From Escallonia rubra (lineage: Eukaryota > Streptophyta > Magnoliopsida > Escalloniales > Escalloniaceae), in assembly GCA_033065855.1 (NCBI GenBank), contig JAVXUO010002934.1, positions 1 through 64,000 on the forward strand: a stretch of DNA of 64,000 nt. The letters run 5' to 3'. This document shows positions 61,908 through 64,000 of the stretch, in pieces. Below the pieces are notes generated by a model. That model was not told the DNA's origin, did not search any database, and saw nothing but the letters and a program-made list of their open reading frames with translations. A program made the position numbers and the translations under genes. Position 1 is the first letter of the stretch, and each line of letters opens with the position of its first letter.

Positions 61908-62171
61908 CTAGCTGTTTAACTTAGTTGGAAGATATTCAACAGCGAGTTTACATTTTTTTTTCACCATTCTCTGAATGTAGCGGTACTTCATGGCAATATG
62001 TTTTATCTTATCAGTCTTATGTCTTTTACTTCTTCTGAATTCATCTTGTACATGCTCAAAAGGACCTACTAGTTCAGGACCTTTAACATATGTGTCCTTC
62101 TCAGTTACATTTTCAGCATGGATCAAACTCTTTCCTGATTTTGAGGACCTAGCATCTTTGATGGTAAGGTG
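61908..62171 (-). CDS. Possible last exon of an unrecognised gene, 87 aa
   Basis: After a TTTTCTTATAG acceptor (ending 62172) an 87-codon frame runs to a stop at 61908. It begins HLTIKDARSSKSGKSLIHAE and later has a basic run (RRSKRHKTDKIKH...KYRYIQRMVKKKCK). I do not recognise a family. It lies upstream of the B3 gene on the same strand and could be the tail of another gene. Evidence is only the open frame, the acceptor and the biased composition. Confidence 0.25.
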   Translation of the reverse strand, partial: HLTIKDARSSKSGKSLIHAENVTEKDTYVKGPELVGPFEHVQDEFRRSKRHKTDKIKHIAMKYRYIQRMVKKKCKLAVEYLPTKLNS

Positions 62172-63830
62172 CTATAAGAAAACAAGCAGCTAGCCAGGCA
62201 AGCAAAATAACATTTCAGACCAAATGTGTTAGGGCTATTAAGCATAGACCAGGCAGTCATAACATTCAAATTATTGAGGTCAAACTCAATTGGCGGTAGA
62301 ATAGCTATGTAGGTTACCAGGGCAGCCCAGTAAACCAGGCTCCTTGAAAAGGGAAGTTATAAGAATGATGGTTGGTCCTCCAGCTCATGGTAAAGAAACC
62401 TTACCATTTCACCAAGGCTTGCTCCCACACACTCCATACTTAGACCACTAGACTATGACTCCCGACTTAATTAGAAGTATAGAGTGATGTTTTCCTTCTA
62501 TATGTACATAAACTTCATTAACTCATTGTGCATGAAACAAGATAATGCATTATTATGATCGTGAACGAACCAATGGTGCTGCCATTCCCCACTGAAAGGG
62601 GAAATGATAGCCCCTCTGCTTCTGGGTTATTATAATGTCTCTGAATATCGGTATTTATGCTAGACTTAAAGCTTGGACTCAATGTCATATAAATGAAGAT
62701 TTGAATCCTACGCCTGCAACTTGAACATAAAGGTACTAAATTGACAATTTGGTACTTGCAGAGGTACATAACCAAGTGTACTCATATCTAGGTATTTATC
62801 TTGTAGCTTAAGATTGCCTTGCTTAACTGGTTCCTCATGCTAATAATACTGAATACCTAAGAAGTTACTTGGGAGAAAAATCATCCTATAATAGGCAAGT
62901 CGTTTTCAGCTAGAGTAGTTGGTACGTTTAGTCTCTTGGTGTCATATCAAGAGAGCTTGGATTGATTGCGTCAAGAAAGCGGAACTGGCATCCAAAAAAT
63001 AGATAAAGAAAAATGTTGCTTGCATGGAAGTTCTTGAAGCCCATACTTTCTGTCAAGTACATTTGGATTGAAATGGTAGAGTGGAAGTCGTAACAAGAGT
63101 TATTCGTACGAATTTTATGTCAGGGCCTATAACAGATTACAGACCAAAAATATCAACTGTTTTATTACATATACCACTTAGAAGTTGTTCAAAGGGATTG
63201 CACCTATGGATCAGAAATGATCACGAAGATGCACCAGTTGTTTCAATCTAAGCAAGTGGATATGAAGCCATCCTCCCAATGCCACATTCCCCTTCCTTGG
63301 CAGCAACATCCCTTGCAATTCTAATGTATCCATCATAGCCCCAGCTATTTCCCCATGAATTCTTGAGTAACCAAAACTTCTCACCATCGTCAGTTGTGCC
63401 CAAAGAATTATAAGTACAAATGTATAGCAGAGTTCCTCTCTAAGTTTGACATTACAGCTTCATTTACTAAAACAATCAATCAATTAAAATTCCCTTATCA
63501 ATTTCGCAACACATGCCTCCCTGACTACCTAAGCTTTGCCTGAAAGCTTTTGCCTCTAAAGTGTGCAACAGCATGCCCCAACACATGCCTCCCTGACTAC
63601 CATTGAATGAACACCCTCAACTTATCAAACATTTCCTAGCTACCAAATTTTCTGTGTAAATTCATAGCTCCAAAAAATATGATTGACGTCCTCCATATGT
63701 TGGTTACACGATGAACAAGTATGTTAAATGGTAGTAATCTAATGAACATGATACGAATGAAAATGGTAAAAATACCAAGATGCAACAATAAGAAAAGGTA
63801 AATACTAACAGAGCTCCACAATTGAAGATG
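62172..63830. other. No gene or repeat recognised
   Basis: AT-rich sequence with only short open frames on either strand. A short phrase, CAACACATGCCTCCCTGACTAC, recurs at ~63508 and ~63579. It may be intron or intergenic DNA. Confidence 0.5.
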
Positions 63831-64000
63831 ATTTTTACCGATGGGCGGATTTGAAGATGGGCGGCGCGGTTGTGGTTGCGGCGCGGCAGTGGTGGCGGCG
63901 GTCCTTCGATTTTGAAGATGGGCGGCAGTGGCGGCGTCGGTGGCGGTGGCAGGATTATTCCGTCGGGGGCTAGGTTCCCGGGGATGGCGACGGAGGATAA
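63831..64000. other. GC-rich GGC/GGT triplet stretch at the window edge
   Basis: An abrupt rise in GC with GATGGGCGGC repeated (~63840, 63855 and 63917) and GGCGG triplets. On the minus strand this would read as Pro/Ala-rich coding or a 5' leader of a gene mostly outside the window. Too little is visible to call it. Confidence 0.35.

Noticed and set aside
63085-63097. AAGTCGTAACAAG, as at the 3' end of small-subunit rRNA
   Set aside because: The match is only 13 bases and flanking sequence does not resemble rRNA.

Overview
This is plant nuclear DNA, almost certainly from a seed plant. The signs are spliced GT-AG genes, a MULE with a FAR1-type transposase, a plant mobile domain gene, a Sirevirus-like Ty1/copia element with an initiator-tRNA-Met primer site, CACTA ends, and a plant-only B3 domain. 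I see no bacterial or organellar genes and cannot name the species. No clearly single-copy housekeeping gene is present; the window is mostly repeats and nested transposons.

Region 1 (1-39690) is one head-to-tail array of a ~1671 bp monomer: 23 complete copies and a 24th cut off after 1247 bp. The copies are very alike but mosaic, with shared variants in blocks. Each monomer contains an older ~170-200 bp internal duplication, a (GATTA)n tract of variable length, and a conserved G-box/TATA-like segment. I see no convincing protein gene in it.

Region 2 (39691-52438) is a transposon cluster sitting in (TA)n tracts. A 1985 bp non-autonomous inverted-repeat element (39734-41718) with 31 bp subterminal palindromes lies next to a 10.6 kb MULE (41788-52399). 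The MULE has ~1.7 kb terminal inverted repeats. Each repeat carries a TATA box, a non-coding first exon, a GTAAGT donor and ~311 bp tandem repeats. The two promoters drive convergent genes. The plus-strand gene is a FAR1/MURA transposase broken by one in-frame TGA. The minus-strand gene has four coding exons whose predicted splicing gives an open 874-residue protein fusing a plant mobile domain to a ULP1 (C48) cysteine protease with catalytic H, D, Q and C in place. A 167 bp tandem repeat separates the two 3' ends.

Region 3 (52422-60571) holds a small copia gag-like exon (52667-53080) and then a Sirevirus-like LTR element. That element has a 5' LTR (53500-54917), PBS, a gag ORF without a zinc knuckle, no pol, four polypurine motifs and the first 18 bp of a 3' LTR. 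A CACTA element (from 56474) interrupts gag and carries a spliced En/Spm-type Transposase_24 gene, an acidic C-terminal transposase remnant and a 21 bp-period array of a G-box palindrome.

Region 4 (60572-64000) starts with a second, homologous CACTA end in the same orientation, placed 18 bp inside the 3' LTR. Its layout looks like the first CACTA with the transposase removed. It is followed by a compact two-exon B3-domain gene (61575-61139, minus) and mostly featureless DNA, ending in a GC-rich triplet stretch.
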